From an uncultured Pelagibacteraceae bacterium (GTDB lineage Bacteria > Pseudomonadota > Alphaproteobacteria > Pelagibacterales > Pelagibacteraceae), in the NCBI GenBank assembly GCA_902599955.1, contig CACKHK010000011.1, positions 1 to 39,334 of the forward strand: a DNA stretch of 39,334 nt. Direction: 5' to 3'. The position numbers and the translations under genes were made by a program. How positions within the stretch are numbered: the first letter of the stretch is position 1; every line of letters begins with the position of its first letter. Below the pieces are notes generated by a model. It was not told where the DNA came from and searched no databases. It saw nothing but the letters and a program-made list of their open reading frames with translations. Below are positions 12,175-21,636 of this stretch, piece after piece.

Positions 12175-15100
12175 TTTTCTTGAAGAGCTTTAACTTTAAG
12201 TTTTTTCGTCTTTAGAGCATTGATTGCTTCTAAAAATGAATATGCAGTAGACATATTCGTGCAATAAGGAATTTTATTAGCTAAAGTCCCTCTTCTTAGT
12301 GCTCTTGCATCACTAATTCTATTTTCACTATTTCCGCCACCAGTATTAATTACCAATGAGATTTTTTTTGAATTAAGTACATCTACTATATGAGGTTTAC
12401 CACTACTCACTTTATTAATTTTTCTGCATTTCATACCATTCTTTATTAAAATATCTGCAGTTCCTTTAGTTCCCGATAGAGTAAATCCAAGTTTTAATAA
12501 TCTTTGTGCAACGCCAATTATTTCTTGCTTATGAGAGTCTTTAACTGATAAAAATGCTAAACCTTTTGTAGGTAATGAATTTGCTGCAGCTATTTGACTT
12601 TTGGCTATTGCCATACCAAAGTCATCATCAAACCCCATCACTTCTCCAGTAGATTTCATTTCTGGTCCAAGCAATAGATCGCTATCAGGAAATTTATTGA
12701 ATGGAAATACTGCTTCTTTGACTGCAAATTTTTTATTGGTTTTATATTTTAATTTGTACTTTGAAAGTTTTTCTCCTGCCATTATTCTAGATGCAATTTT
12801 AGCTAGTGGGACGCCATTAGCTTTTGAGACGAATGGAACTGTTCTACTTGCTCTTGGGTTTACTTCTATCACAAATATTTCATCATTTTTTATTGCAAAT
12901 TGAATATTTAAAAGTCCTTTAACTTTTAGTGCTAATGCTAATTTTCTAGTTTGGATTTTAATTTCTTTTAAAAGGTTATATTTGATTGATACTGGAGGTA
13001 AGCAACATGCTGAATCCCCAGAGTGAACTCCTGCCTCTTCAATGTGTTGCATTATACCTGCAACATAAACATCTTTACCATCAGAGATAGCATCTACATC
13101 AACTTCCATGGCATGATCTATAAATTTATCAATCAAAATTGGATTTTGTTCTGAAGCTTTAAATGCTTCATTAATAAATTTTTTAAGTTGGCTTTTATCA
13201 TGAACTATCTCCATTGCTCGTCCACCCAAAACGTATGAAGGTCTAACAACAACTGGAAGACCAATGTTTTCAATTATTTTAATTGCTTGATCAAACTTGT
13301 TAGCAATACCACTTTTTGCTTGTTTTAAATTCAGTTTGTTTAACAGATCTCTGAAACGATCTCTATCCTCTGCTAAATCTATTGAACCATATTGAGTACC
13401 AAGTATTGGTAATTTGTTTTCATGCAAAAATTTTGCTAATTTAATTGGGGTTTGACCTCCAAATTGAGCAATAACTCCAATCAAATTTCCTTTTGATTTT
13501 TCTTTTAGAATAATATTTTGAACATATTCCTCTATAAGAGGCTCAAAGTATAATCTGTCACTTGTATCATAATCTGTCGAAACAGTTTCAGGATTGCAAT
13601 TTACCATAATTGTTTCAAATCCAGCTTCTTTTAATGAAAAGCTTGCCTGACAACAGCAATAATCAAATTCTATTCCTTGACCAATTCTATTTGGACCTCC
13701 TCCAAGAATAATTATTTTTTTTTTATTACTAGGATCAGCCTCACACTCAGTATTCAATGCAAAATTTCTCTGATACGTCGAATACATATACGGAGTAAAA
13801 GATTTAAATTCTGCTGCGCAAGTGTCTACTTTTTTAAATACAGGCAAAACTTTAAGAGCAACTCTTTTAGATCTAACTATTTTCTCTTTTATTCCTGTAA
13901 GTTTTGACAATTTTTTATCTGAAAAACCAATGGATTTAATTCTATTAAACTCGTTGTATGATTTTGGAATTCCTTTCTTAATTATATTTTTTTCTTCATC
14001 AACAAGATCTTTGATTTGATTTAAGAACCAAGGATCAACTTTTGATAGTTTATATATTGTGTTTAATGGAATATTTTTCCTAAAAGCTTCACCAATTAAT
14101 AGTAGTCTATTTGGAATGCTAACTTTTAAATTTTTTAAGATCTCTTTTTTTGAAAAATTAAAAAAATTATCTAATCCAGATAATCCAGTTTCTAGAGAAA
14201 CCAAAGCTTTTTGTAGGGATTCTTTAAAGTTTCTACCAATTGCCATTGCCTCACCAACCGATCTCATTGAAGTTCCAAGTACAGCCTTGGTGTCAGAAAA
14301 TTTCTCAAATGTAAATCTAGGTATTTTTGTAACCACATAATCAATTGTTGGTTCAAATGAAGCCGGCGTTACTTTTGTTATTTCATTTTTTAATTCGTCA
14401 AGGGTATACCCAACTGCAAGTTTAGCGGCTACTTTTGCGATTGGAAAACCTGTCGCTTTAGAGGCAAGAGCAGAGGATCTCGATACCCTAGGGTTCATCT
14501 CAATTATAACCATTCTTCCATTTTTAGGATTAATGGCAAATTGAACATTTGATCCTCCGGTCTCAACACCTATTTTTCGAAGACAAGCTATAGATGCATT
14601 TCTCATTACTTGATACTCTTTATCAGTAAGTGTCAATGCTGGAGCTACCGTTATTGAGTCTCCAGTATGTATTCCCATTGGATCTACATTTTCTATAGAA
14701 CATATGATTATACAGTTGTCATTTTTATCTCTCACAACCTCCATTTCAAACTCTTTCCACCCTTCTAAAGACTCCTCTATTAAAACTTGATTTTGAGGTG
14801 ACTCATTCATTCCATTTCTTACAAGTTTAAAGAATTCTTTTTTACTTTTTGCAATACCTCCGCCTAATCCACCCAAAGTGAATGAAGGTCTTATAATTGC
14901 AGGTAAACCAATTTCTCTTAAACATCTTGAGGCATCTTTAAAATTATTTATGATCCTCGATTTGGGTAAATCTAAACCAATGTCAGACATATTTTTTCTA
15001 AATTTTTTTCGGTCCTCAGCGTTTTCAATTGCTTTTGATTTTGCTCCAATTAGTTCAATTTTATATTTTTTAAGTAGACCAGCTTTTTCGGCACTTATTG

Positions 15101-15395
15101 CTAAATTTAAAGCTGTCTGGCCGCCCATAGTAGGAAGAATTGCATCAGGCTTTTCTTTTTTAATCACTTCTTCAAGAACTGGAATTGTAATAGGCTCAAT
15201 GTAAGTTTTATCAGCAACTCCAGGATCTGTCATAATGGTTGCAGGATTTGAATTTATTAATACTACCTCAAAACCTTCATCTTTAAGTGCCTTGCATGCT
15301 TGTGTACCAGAGTAATCAAATTCACATGCTTGCCCAATTATTATTGGGCCTGCACCTATGACCAATATTTTCTTAATATCTTTTCTTTTTGGCAT
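12171..15395 (-). CDS. carB: Carbamoyl-phosphate synthase large subunit
   Basis: Synthesises carbamoyl phosphate for pyrimidine and arginine production from bicarbonate, two ATP and ammonia channelled from CarA. The 1074-aa length is standard. The two ATP-grasp halves are visible: first [17 protein letters not shown] (15-31) with [12 protein letters not shown], second [17 protein letters not shown] near 565-581 with [14 protein letters not shown]. Metal-binding [20 protein letters not shown] in half one repeats as [20 protein letters not shown] in half two. The C-terminal MGS-like allosteric domain (from about 930) ends in a helical tail. carB overlaps the end of carA by 23 nt, which implies coupled translation. 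The lysine-rich code reflects base composition. Confidence 0.97.
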   Translation of the reverse strand: MPKRKDIKKILVIGAGPIIIGQACEFDYSGTQACKALKDEGFEVVLINSNPATIMTDPGVADKTYIEPITIPVLEEVIKKEKPDAILPTMGGQTALNLAISAEKAGLLKKYKIELIGAKSKAIENAEDRKKFRKNMSDIGLDLPKSRIINNFKDASRCLREIGLPAIIRPSFTLGGLGGGIAKSKKEFFKLVRNGMNESPQNQVLIEESLEGWKEFEMEVVRDKNDNCIIICSIENVDPMGIHTGDSITVAPALTLTDKEYQVMRNASIACLRKIGVETGGSNVQFAINPKNGRMVIIEMNPRVSRSSALASKATGFPIAKVAAKLAVGYTLDELKNEITKVTPASFEPTIDYVVTKIPRFTFEKFSDTKAVLGTSMRSVGEAMAIGRNFKESLQKALVSLETGLSGLDNFFNFSKKEILKNLKVSIPNRLLLIGEAFRKNIPLNTIYKLSKVDPWFLNQIKDLVDEEKNIIKKGIPKSYNEFNRIKSIGFSDKKLSKLTGIKEKIVRSKRVALKVLPVFKKVDTCAAEFKSFTPYMYSTYQRNFALNTECEADPSNKKKIIILGGGPNRIGQGIEFDYCCCQASFSLKEAGFETIMVNCNPETVSTDYDTSDRLYFEPLIEEYVQNIILKEKSKGNLIGVIAQFGGQTPIKLAKFLHENKLPILGTQYGSIDLAEDRDRFRDLLNKLNLKQAKSGIANKFDQAIKIIENIGLPVVVRPSYVLGGRAMEIVHDKSQLKKFINEAFKASEQNPILIDKFIDHAMEVDVDAISDGKDVYVAGIMQHIEEAGVHSGDSACCLPPVSIKYNLLKEIKIQTRKLALALKVKGLLNIQFAIKNDEIFVIEVNPRASRTVPFVSKANGVPLAKIASRIMAGEKLSKYKLKYKTNKKFAVKEAVFPFNKFPDSDLLLGPEMKSTGEVMGFDDDFGMAIAKSQIAAANSLPTKGLAFLSVKDSHKQEIIGVAQRLLKLGFTLSGTKGTADILIKNGMKCRKINKVSSGKPHIVDVLNSKKISLVINTGGGNSENRISDARALRRGTLANKIPYCTNMSTAYSFLEAINALKTKKLKVKALQEN

Positions 15396-16566
15396 ATTTT
15401 TTTACATCTTGAATAAAACTTTTGAATAAATATTGACTATCTTGTGGGCCAGGATTTGCTTCTGGGTGATATTGAACTGAAAAAACTGGTCTATGTTTTA
15501 ATCTTATTCCCTCAATAGTGTTATCAAAAAGTGACTTGTGGGTTATTTGAATTTTGTTAGATAAGCTTTTTTCTATTACGACGAAACCATGATTTTGGCT
15601 TGTAATCTCAACTTTGTCGTTAATTAAATTTTTTACTGGATGATTTGCTCCCCTATGGCCTAACTTCATTTTTTTTGTTTTGGCATTTAATGCTAAAGCT
15701 AAAATTTGATGGCCCAAGCAGATCCCAAAGATTGGATAATTCCACTTTATTAAATTTTGTACAGTTTTAATTGCATATTTACCAGTTGCTGCCGGGTCAC
15801 CTGGACCATTTGACAAAAAAATTCCATCGGGTTTTAATTTTGAAATCTCCTCAGCGGTTGTTTTACAAGAAACTACTTTTACATCACAATTATAATCAGA
15901 AAAATATCTTAAAATATTTTTTTTAATTCCATAATCAATTGCAACAATCTTAAATATTTTTTTGGTATTTTTTTTATATCCAGTCTCTTTTCTCCAGGTT
16001 TTAAAACCTTTCCATGAATAAGTTTTTTTTGTTGATACTTCTTTTGCAAGATCCAGACCATCTAGACCGGGCCATTTGATTGAGTAATTAATTAATTTTT
16101 TTATATTAAATTTACCTGTTTTGTTATTTGAGATTGTTCCTTTTGGAGCACCTTTATCTCTTATAAAATTTGTTAAACTTCTTGTATCCAGTCCAGTTAA
16201 ACCAACTATTTTATTTTCTTTAAGCCATTCATCCAATGTTCTTAAAGCCCTGTAATTCGAGGGAGAAGTAATCTCAGAATTAAATATAGCACCCTTTGCC
16301 CAAACTTTGTCAGACTCCAGATCCTCATTGTTAGTTCCAACATTTCCAATATGAGGGAATGTAAAGTTGATAATTTGTCCAGCATATGAAGGGTCAGATA
16401 TTATTTCCTGATATCCTGTCAAAGAAGTATTAAAACAAACCTCTCCGGTTGCTGTACCTTGATATCCAAGACCAATACCCTTGAAGAATATCTTATTATC
16501 TAGAACTAAAATACCTGTTGGAAATTGATGTTTAATTGCAATTTTATTTTTTTGTTTTTTGTTCAA
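15373..16566 (-). CDS. carA: Carbamoyl-phosphate synthase small (glutaminase) subunit
   Basis: Class I glutamine amidotransferase that feeds ammonia to CarB. 397 aa: an N-terminal CarA domain ([33 protein letters not shown]) and a C-terminal GATase domain with nucleophile Cys283 in FGICLGHQ, and His367/Glu369 in QYHPEA. The start is TTG at 16566; the preceding in-frame codon is TAA, so no upstream start is possible, and no in-frame ATG lies close downstream. A four-codon ATG...TGA mini-ORF at 16577-16563 overlaps this TTG. A good sigma-70-like promoter lies just upstream. 5' neighbour yqeY is divergent. Confidence 0.95.
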   Translation of the reverse strand: MNKKQKNKIAIKHQFPTGILVLDNKIFFKGIGLGYQGTATGEVCFNTSLTGYQEIISDPSYAGQIINFTFPHIGNVGTNNEDLESDKVWAKGAIFNSEITSPSNYRALRTLDEWLKENKIVGLTGLDTRSLTNFIRDKGAPKGTISNNKTGKFNIKKLINYSIKWPGLDGLDLAKEVSTKKTYSWKGFKTWRKETGYKKNTKKIFKIVAIDYGIKKNILRYFSDYNCDVKVVSCKTTAEEISKLKPDGIFLSNGPGDPAATGKYAIKTVQNLIKWNYPIFGICLGHQILALALNAKTKKMKLGHRGANHPVKNLINDKVEITSQNHGFVVIEKSLSNKIQITHKSLFDNTIEGIRLKHRPVFSVQYHPEANPGPQDSQYLFKSFIQDVKKYAKKKRY

Positions 16567-16587
16567 TTACAACTCATGAGTTAAAGG

Positions 16588-16616
16588 TCTATACAATAAA
16601 ACCTTTTTTTGCGCAA
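16588..16616 (-). promoter_or_regulatory. Candidate sigma-70 promoter for carAB
   Basis: On the minus strand, TTGCGC (16616-16611) and TATAGA (16593-16588) are separated by 17 nt. Transcription would begin near 16581, giving a leader of about 15 nt before the TTG start of carA. There is no room for an attenuator or riboswitch in such a leader. Assigned by motif spacing only. Confidence 0.5.
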
Positions 16617-16656
16617 CATATGTAATGTATATTTTGTAAAAAAACTTTTTTTCTTT

Positions 16657-16684
16657 TTGAAGAATTTTTTTCATGCGTTAAAAT
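16657..16684 (+). promoter_or_regulatory. Candidate promoter for yqeY-dnaG, near-leaderless
   Basis: TTGAAG (16657-16662) and TAAAAT (16679-16684) are 16 nt apart. The expected start of transcription is about 16690-16692, at or next to the yqeY ATG at 16691, so the transcript may be leaderless. A/T richness makes chance matches common, so confidence is modest. Confidence 0.33.
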
Positions 16685-16690
16685 TAAACT

Positions 16691-17155
16691 ATGAGTTTGA
16701 GAGAAAAAATTGAAACAGACTATAAAAGCGCTTTAAAGGCGAAAGATAAAAATAAAATATCAACTTATAGGTTAATTTTATCAGGAATTAAGGATTTAGA
16801 TATCAACAATAGATCTCAAGCAGAGAAAAAAGAAACTAATGATGAAGATATAAAAAAGCTTTTAAAGAAAATGATAAAGCAAAGATCCGAATCAATAGAA
16901 ATGTATAAAAAAAATAATAGAATAGATCTACAAGAAGTAGAGGAGAAAGAAGTGGAGGAAATTAGTCAATATTTACCACAACAACTTAGCGATGATGATA
17001 CTAAAAAGCTATGTTCTGAGATTATCAGTTCTACCGGAGCGAGTTCAATAAAAGACATGGGAAAAGTGATGGGTGTTTTAAAAAAAAATAATGCTGATAA
17101 TATTGATTTCTCTAAAGCTGGGGCAATTATTAAAGAGCTACTAAACCAAAAATGA
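16691..17155 (+). CDS. yqeY: GatB/YqeY domain protein
   Basis: 154-aa helical protein of the YqeY family, which resembles the C-terminal tRNA-binding tail of GatB/GatE. Family marks are the N-terminal LREKIETDYKSALKAKDKNK with TYRLILSGIKDLDIN, the lysine-rich DIKKLLKKMIKQRSESIEMYKKNNR segment, then EEKEVEEISQYLPQQLSDDD, and the terminal GKVMGVLKKNNADNIDFSKAGAIIKELL. The cellular role is not firmly known; tRNA-linked amidotransferase or translation roles are proposed from homology. It overlaps dnaG by ATGA, and yqeY-dnaG-rpoD is the alphaproteobacterial version of the macromolecular-synthesis operon, where rpsU is often the first gene instead. Confidence 0.88.
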   Translation: MSLREKIETDYKSALKAKDKNKISTYRLILSGIKDLDINNRSQAEKKETNDEDIKKLLKKMIKQRSESIEMYKKNNRIDLQEVEEKEVEEISQYLPQQLSDDDTKKLCSEIISSTGASSIKDMGKVMGVLKKNNADNIDFSKAGAIIKELLNQK

Positions 17156-18927
17156 AGTATCCAAAAGAGTATTTAGACGAAATAAAAACAAGACTAAAAG
17201 TTTCAACAGTTGTATCTAAAACTGTTAATTTAAAAAAAAGAGGCAAAGAATACATTGGCTTGTCTCCCTTCAAAACTGAGAAAACCCCTTCTTTCACAGT
17301 AAATGATGAAAAGGAGTTTTATCATTGTTTTAGCACTGCGGAACATGGAAATATATTTGATTTTGTGATGAAAACACAAAATTTAAAATTTGGGGAAGCT
17401 GTGAGATCACTCGCAAATCTTGCAGGAATGAGACCCTATACTTTTTCAAAAGAAGATGAAATTAGAGAAAAAAAATGGAATAACTACAAGTCTATATTTA
17501 ATAAATATGTAAATCATTACCATAATGAACTATTAAAAAATTCAAATTCGACCGAGGCCAAGGATTACCTAAAAAACAGAGGATTGACTAAAGAAGAAGT
17601 TCAAAAATTTAAAATTGGATTTGATACTAATGACTTTAATTTTCAAGAAAATATATTTAGGGAATACAACGAAAATGAAATCAAGGAAACTGGTTTATTT
17701 TATTTTGATGAAAATAAAAAAAAATATATATCAAGATTTAGAGATAGGGTATTATTTCCGATTAAAAATATTTCTGGTGATCCTATAGCTGTTGGAGGAA
17801 GAGTTTTAAAAGATAGTAAGTATTTAGCAAAGTATATTAATTCTCCTGAAACTCTCTTTTTTAAAAAAGGTTCAAATCTATTTAATTTAGATTTTGCACG
17901 CAAACTATCAAATAATCTAAATAGTATTTTTTTGGTTGAAGGCTACATGGATGTGATCGGATTAAGTAAAAATAAAATAGATAATGTTGTTGCTAATTTG
18001 GGTACATCTTTAACAAATAGACAAATTCTAACTTTAAATCAGTTTTTTGATGAAATTGTTATATGCTTTGATGGAGATGATAGTGGATATAAAGCAGCCT
18101 TGAGAGCAGCAGAAAATTCTTTAATTGAATTAAAACCAGAAAAAAAAATCTCTTTTTTGTTTTTGCCAGACAATCATGACCCAGATAGTTTTGTAGATGA
18201 AAAAGGGAAAGAATTTTTTTTAGAGTTCTCTAAAAGTAATTCAGTTTCTATACATAAATTTATATATAATCATTATTTTGAAAATATGGATGATAGTCCA
18301 TCTTCTAAAGCTATTTTTGAAAAAAGGTTAAGATCTATTTCATCGACTATTAAAGATGAATTCATAAGAAAATATGTGCTTGAATATTTTTTAGATAAAA
18401 TTTCTGAATTGTCTCCTAATACAAACTTTAAATACAAAAAAAATTACACCAAAATTACCAAATCACTTAAATCAACACAAAATTATTATAATGAAACTAA
18501 GTCTTTAAAAGCTATTGATCTAAAAGAGTTTTCATTTTTATATATATTGTTAAAAAAGCCAGAGCTAATCAAAGATAATTTTCATTTAATTGAAAATGTT
18601 AAATTATTCAGCAATGAAAATAAATTACTTTTAAGTGAAATTTTATCTCAATCAAATAATTTTGCAATTACTGATATTGAAAATATAAATATTGATAAAA
18701 GTTTAATAGAAAGAGTTTTAAAATATGCTTCTATTAAACACATAATGGTAAAAAACTTTAATGATAATGAAAAAATACTTGAAATTCTATCTGAGCTTAT
18801 AAGGGATTTAAAAAATTATGAGCTTGAAATCAGAATAGAGGAATTAGAATCAAGATTTTCTGAGGATTTGAGTGAAGTAACATTTAATGAGCTAAAAGAG
18901 CTTAAAAAACTGCAGAAAATCAATTAA
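17152..18927 (+). CDS. dnaG: DNA primase, with degenerate zinc-binding domain
   Basis: Makes RNA primers at the replication fork. 591 aa. The N-terminal CHC2-type domain keeps the framework ([35 protein letters not shown], residues 36-66), but the usual CPxH is Ser38/Lys41 and the usual CxxC is Cys59/Thr62, leaving one of four zinc ligands. The central TOPRIM core is intact: [11 protein letters not shown] with Glu263, and CFDGDDSG with Asp307/Asp309. The ~230-residue C-terminal helicase-binding part is poorly conserved and lysine/asparagine-rich. The ATG overlaps the yqeY stop by 4 nt. I believe similar zinc-ligand loss occurs in other alphaproteobacterial primases, but this is from memory. 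Function is most likely retained. Confidence 0.94.
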   Translation: MKYPKEYLDEIKTRLKVSTVVSKTVNLKKRGKEYIGLSPFKTEKTPSFTVNDEKEFYHCFSTAEHGNIFDFVMKTQNLKFGEAVRSLANLAGMRPYTFSKEDEIREKKWNNYKSIFNKYVNHYHNELLKNSNSTEAKDYLKNRGLTKEEVQKFKIGFDTNDFNFQENIFREYNENEIKETGLFYFDENKKKYISRFRDRVLFPIKNISGDPIAVGGRVLKDSKYLAKYINSPETLFFKKGSNLFNLDFARKLSNNLNSIFLVEGYMDVIGLSKNKIDNVVANLGTSLTNRQILTLNQFFDEIVICFDGDDSGYKAALRAAENSLIELKPEKKISFLFLPDNHDPDSFVDEKGKEFFLEFSKSNSVSIHKFIYNHYFENMDDSPSSKAIFEKRLRSISSTIKDEFIRKYVLEYFLDKISELSPNTNFKYKKNYTKITKSLKSTQNYYNETKSLKAIDLKEFSFLYILLKKPELIKDNFHLIENVKLFSNENKLLLSEILSQSNNFAITDIENINIDKSLIERVLKYASIKHIMVKNFNDNEKILEILSELIRDLKNYELEIRIEELESRFSEDLSEVTFNELKELKKLQKIN

Positions 18928-18992
18928 ATAATAATCAAAATCCCATAGATTTTTTTCATTTAAGTATTATATACATCCTGAACTTTTTTATT

Positions 18993-20828
18993 GTGGAACG
19001 TATAATTACAAAATCATTTGCAAGATTAATGGGCAGAGGTGTCCATAGAGGTTTTATCACTTACGAAGAACTAAATAAATCTTTAGGAAAAAGAAATTTA
19101 TCTAACGAAAATTTGGAACAAGCTTTCATACATATTCTTGATGAAAAGATAATACTAGTAGAAAAAAAAGCAGATTTTAAAGTTTTAAGAAAAAAAGATA
19201 ATGGCTCAAAGGAAGAAGGTAAGTCTGTAGAGAAAAGTGATGATCCTATCAGAATGTATCTCAGAGAAATGGGGGGAGTTGAACTACTTTCAAGAGAAGG
19301 TGAAATTGCTATTGCTAAAAGAATAGAGGCAGGAAAAGACGTTATGTTAAATGCTTTATCACAAAGTCCAATCACTGCACAGCAATTCTTTGAGTGGAAT
19401 ACAAAACTTCAAAATGACGAGATATTAGTTAGAGAAATAATAGATATAGATACTAATTATATGGAAGACGAAGATACTGGTCAAAGTGCAAAACAAAAAA
19501 AATCAGATGATGGTGCTGATGATCAGAATAACCAAGAATCTACTAATTCAGATGATGATGAATTTAATCCAACTCTTGCTGCAATGGAAACCGAAATTAA
19601 GCCTAAAGTTTTGCACACAGTTAATAATTTAACAAAAGAGTATAATAAACTTATAAAATATCAGAAAGAAAAATTAGATTGTTTACTTAATTCAAAACAG
19701 TTTTCACCCTCAAAAGAAAAAAATTATAATAAAATTGTTGAGAATATTTTAGAAAATATAAAAACTCTCCAATTATCTCCCTCAGTCCTAGAGGAATTAG
19801 TTCAAAAACATTATGTAGAAAATCGAAAAATAATTTCGCTTGAGGGTAATTTATTAAGATTAGCTTTAAGTGAAAAAATATCTAGAGAGGAATTTGTAAA
19901 ATTTTATGTTGGAAATGAAATTAATCCTAGCCTAAAAATATTTTTAGATACAAATGATGTTTGGAAAAAATTTTTTCAAAAACATAAAGTAGAATTTAGA
20001 AATATACGAGATAGGCTCGTTGAGATAAGTAATAAACTCGGTATTTCAGTTACCGATTACAAAATAATGGTAAGCAGAATACAAAAAGGGGAAAAAGAGT
20101 CTAGGATAGCAAAAAAAGAAATGGTTGAGGCTAATCTTAGATTAGTTATATCAATCGCTAAAAAATATACTAATAGAGGTTTACAATTTTTAGATTTAAT
20201 TCAAGAGGGCAATATCGGATTAATGAAAGCTGTTGACAAATTTGAATATAGAAGAGGGTATAAATTTTCAACCTATGCAACATGGTGGATCAGGCAGGCT
20301 ATAACGAGATCAATTGCTGACCAAGCTAGAACAATTAGAATCCCAGTTCACATGATTGAAACAATTAACAAAATTGTAAGAACGCAACGCTTAATTTTAA
20401 GCGAATATGGTAGAGAGGCTACGCCTGAGGAACTTGCAAAAAAATTAAGAATGCCTCTTGAAAAGGTAAGAAAAGTATTAAAAATATCTAAAGAACCTGT
20501 GTCATTAGAAAAACCTGTAGGAGATGAAGAAGATAGTAGTTTAGGTGATTTTATAGAAGATACAAAAGCTCTTGCGCCTTTAGAGCAAGCAATTAAATCA
20601 AACTTAAGTGAGGCTACTACAAAAATTTTATCTACTTTAACTCCTAGAGAAGAAAGAGTTCTTAGAATGAGATTTGGTGTTGGTATGAATACAGACCATA
20701 CTCTTGAAGAAGTGGGATTACAATTTTCAGTCACTAGAGAAAGAATTCGTCAGATTGAGGCAAAGGCACTAAGAAAACTAAAGCACCCAAGCAGATCAAA
20801 ACAGTTAAAGAGTTTCTTAGAAAGCTAA
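18993..20828 (+). CDS. rpoD: RNA polymerase primary sigma factor (sigma-70)
   Basis: Directs core RNA polymerase to housekeeping promoters. 611 aa from a GTG start at 18993; no in-frame ATG lies in the 65-nt gap after dnaG. Region 1.1 is present at 1-60, region 1.2 at 82-115 ([21 protein letters not shown]), and an acidic linker at about 153-192 is rich in Asp/Glu/Gln. Region 2 runs from [15 protein letters not shown] (~377) through the -10-reading helix [19 protein letters not shown] (~430). Region 3 includes [11 protein letters not shown]. Region 4 ends with [20 protein letters not shown], the -35-reading helix. The stop codon is immediately followed by tRNA-Val with no gap. Confidence 0.97.
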   Translation: MERIITKSFARLMGRGVHRGFITYEELNKSLGKRNLSNENLEQAFIHILDEKIILVEKKADFKVLRKKDNGSKEEGKSVEKSDDPIRMYLREMGGVELLSREGEIAIAKRIEAGKDVMLNALSQSPITAQQFFEWNTKLQNDEILVREIIDIDTNYMEDEDTGQSAKQKKSDDGADDQNNQESTNSDDDEFNPTLAAMETEIKPKVLHTVNNLTKEYNKLIKYQKEKLDCLLNSKQFSPSKEKNYNKIVENILENIKTLQLSPSVLEELVQKHYVENRKIISLEGNLLRLALSEKISREEFVKFYVGNEINPSLKIFLDTNDVWKKFFQKHKVEFRNIRDRLVEISNKLGISVTDYKIMVSRIQKGEKESRIAKKEMVEANLRLVISIAKKYTNRGLQFLDLIQEGNIGLMKAVDKFEYRRGYKFSTYATWWIRQAITRSIADQARTIRIPVHMIETINKIVRTQRLILSEYGREATPEELAKKLRMPLEKVRKVLKISKEPVSLEKPVGDEEDSSLGDFIEDTKALAPLEQAIKSNLSEATTKILSTLTPREERVLRMRFGVGMNTDHTLEEVGLQFSVTRERIRQIEAKALRKLKHPSRSKQLKSFLES

Positions 20829-20903
20829 GGGCCGTTAGCTCAATAGTAGAGTACTGCATTGACATTGCAGGGGTAGTTGGAGCGTAACCAACACGGCCCA
20901 CCA
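20829..20903 (+). tRNA. tRNA-Val (anticodon GAC), atypical D- and T-loops
   Basis: A 75-nt cloverleaf with encoded CCA. The acceptor GGGCCGT pairs perfectly with ACGGCCC, followed by discriminator A. The D-stem is GCTC/GAGT, the anticodon stem CTGCA/TGCAG with loop TTGACAT (anticodon GAC, valine), and the T-stem GTTGG/CCAAC. The loops are abnormal. The D-loop AATAGTA lacks the GG pair (A at 18, G at 19) and the T-loop is AGCGTAA rather than TTCRANY; position 48 is A, opposite A15. G19-C56 could still pair, and 54/58 are swapped from T/A to A/T. The gene starts on the base after the rpoD stop, so it is likely co-transcribed and released by RNase P. Confidence 0.85.
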
Positions 20904-20919
20904 CAAATATTATCTACAA

Positions 20920-20948
20920 TTGATAAGTATGAAAAAATGATATATTCA
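20920..20948 (+). promoter_or_regulatory. Candidate promoter for the CAT-anticodon tRNA
   Basis: In the 57-nt gap between the two tRNA genes, TTGATA (20920-20925) is followed after 17 nt by TATTCA (20943-20948); TATATT at 20941-20946 is an alternative with 15-nt spacing. Either would start transcription a few bases before the tRNA at 20961. Weak motif evidence in A/T-rich DNA. Confidence 0.3.
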
Positions 20949-20960
20949 ATTATAGATTTT

Positions 20961-21037
20961 GGGCCTGTAGCTCAGTTGGTTAGAGCAGTACACTCATAAT
21001 GTATTGGTCCCAGGTTCGAGTCCTGGCGGGCCCACCA
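20961..21037 (+). tRNA. tRNA with CAT anticodon (probably tRNA-Ile2, else elongator tRNA-Met)
   Basis: A 77-nt canonical tRNA with encoded CCA. Acceptor GGGCCTG pairs with CGGGCCC (one T-G wobble), the D-loop contains AGTTGGTTA with the GG pair, the anticodon stem is GTACA/TGTAT with loop CTCATAA (anticodon CAT), and the T-loop is TTCGAGT on stem CCAGG/CCTGG. The first pair is G1-C72, which excludes the initiator tRNA. The acceptor stem and the TTGGTCC variable region look like alphaproteobacterial tRNA-Ile2, in which TilS converts C34 to lysidine to read AUA; elongator tRNA-Met cannot be ruled out by eye. It ends one base before the convergent mlaC stop. Confidence 0.9.
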
Positions 21038-21038
21038 A

Positions 21039-21629
21039 TTATTTAATAATAAATTCCTCCAAAGACTTAAAAAGATAATCAATGTCTTCACCATTATTTT
21101 GCATAATAGATTTAAATTCTTCCTTTTGTGTTCTTGCCAAACTTAATCCCTCTACAATAAGATCTCTAATTAAAGGTCTTTCAGGATTTTTTGTATAAAT
21201 TCTCCAATCAATTTTTACTTCTGGATTTTTTGATGTTTCTTCTAATACAGTACTAACAATGGTATATTTTTCATTAATTTTTTTTTCTGACACAACACTT
21301 ATTTTTGGATCTGAATAATCCACTAGTCTGCTAGAAAAGCTTTTAAGAAAATAACTTTTAAATAGTTTCCTGTATTTTATTTTTTGGTCATCATTAAGAG
21401 TTTTACGATAACTTCCTAAAGTGTACATTCCAATACCATCAATATCTACATTTAATTCTGCAATATTGTTTAACCTTATTATTTTAGACTCTACAGGATC
21501 CGAACTTGACAATATAATTGATGCTTTATTTACCAGTTCATTTATTAATTCGCTAGGCTCTTTTGCATTTGAAGGGTTTAATAACAATAAAATAAAAAAA
21601 AAAATATAAAAAAACTTTAATTTGATCAT
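21039..21629 (-). CDS. mlaC: MlaC/Ttg2D-family periplasmic phospholipid-binding protein
   Basis: 196-aa secreted protein with a clear signal peptide (MIKLKFFYIFFFILLLLNPSNA, cleavage after residue 22). The mature part matches the MlaC/toluene-tolerance Ttg2D family: NELVNKASIILSSSD, RLNNIAELNVDIDGIGMYTLG-type helix around 51-71, LNDDQKIKYRKLFKSYFLKSFSSRLVDYS and a C-terminal VDWR-like strand (IDWRIYTKN) followed by IRDLIVEGLSLARTQKEEFKSIM. MlaC shuttles phospholipid between the outer-membrane MlaA complex and the inner-membrane MlaFEDB transporter. It follows mlaA by 7 nt on the same strand, and the pairing supports both calls. The transporter genes are not in this window. Confidence 0.9.
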   Translation of the reverse strand: MIKLKFFYIFFFILLLLNPSNAKEPSELINELVNKASIILSSSDPVESKIIRLNNIAELNVDIDGIGMYTLGSYRKTLNDDQKIKYRKLFKSYFLKSFSSRLVDYSDPKISVVSEKKINEKYTIVSTVLEETSKNPEVKIDWRIYTKNPERPLIRDLIVEGLSLARTQKEEFKSIMQNNGEDIDYLFKSLEEFIIK

Positions 21630-21636
21630 TCAATAA

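Noticed and set aside
12601..15204. Several plus-strand open frames of 65-108 codons opposite carB
   Set aside because: They are antisense shadows of a strongly conserved gene, with no recognisable domain, start context or conservation.
18928..18992. Promoter between dnaG and rpoD
   Set aside because: Several TATTAT/TATATA-like hexamers are present but no -35 at suitable spacing; rpoD can be read through from yqeY-dnaG.
19061..20734. Minus-strand open frames opposite rpoD (104 and 128 codons)
   Set aside because: Antisense to conserved sigma regions 1.2 and 2-4; their existence follows from the sigma factor codons.
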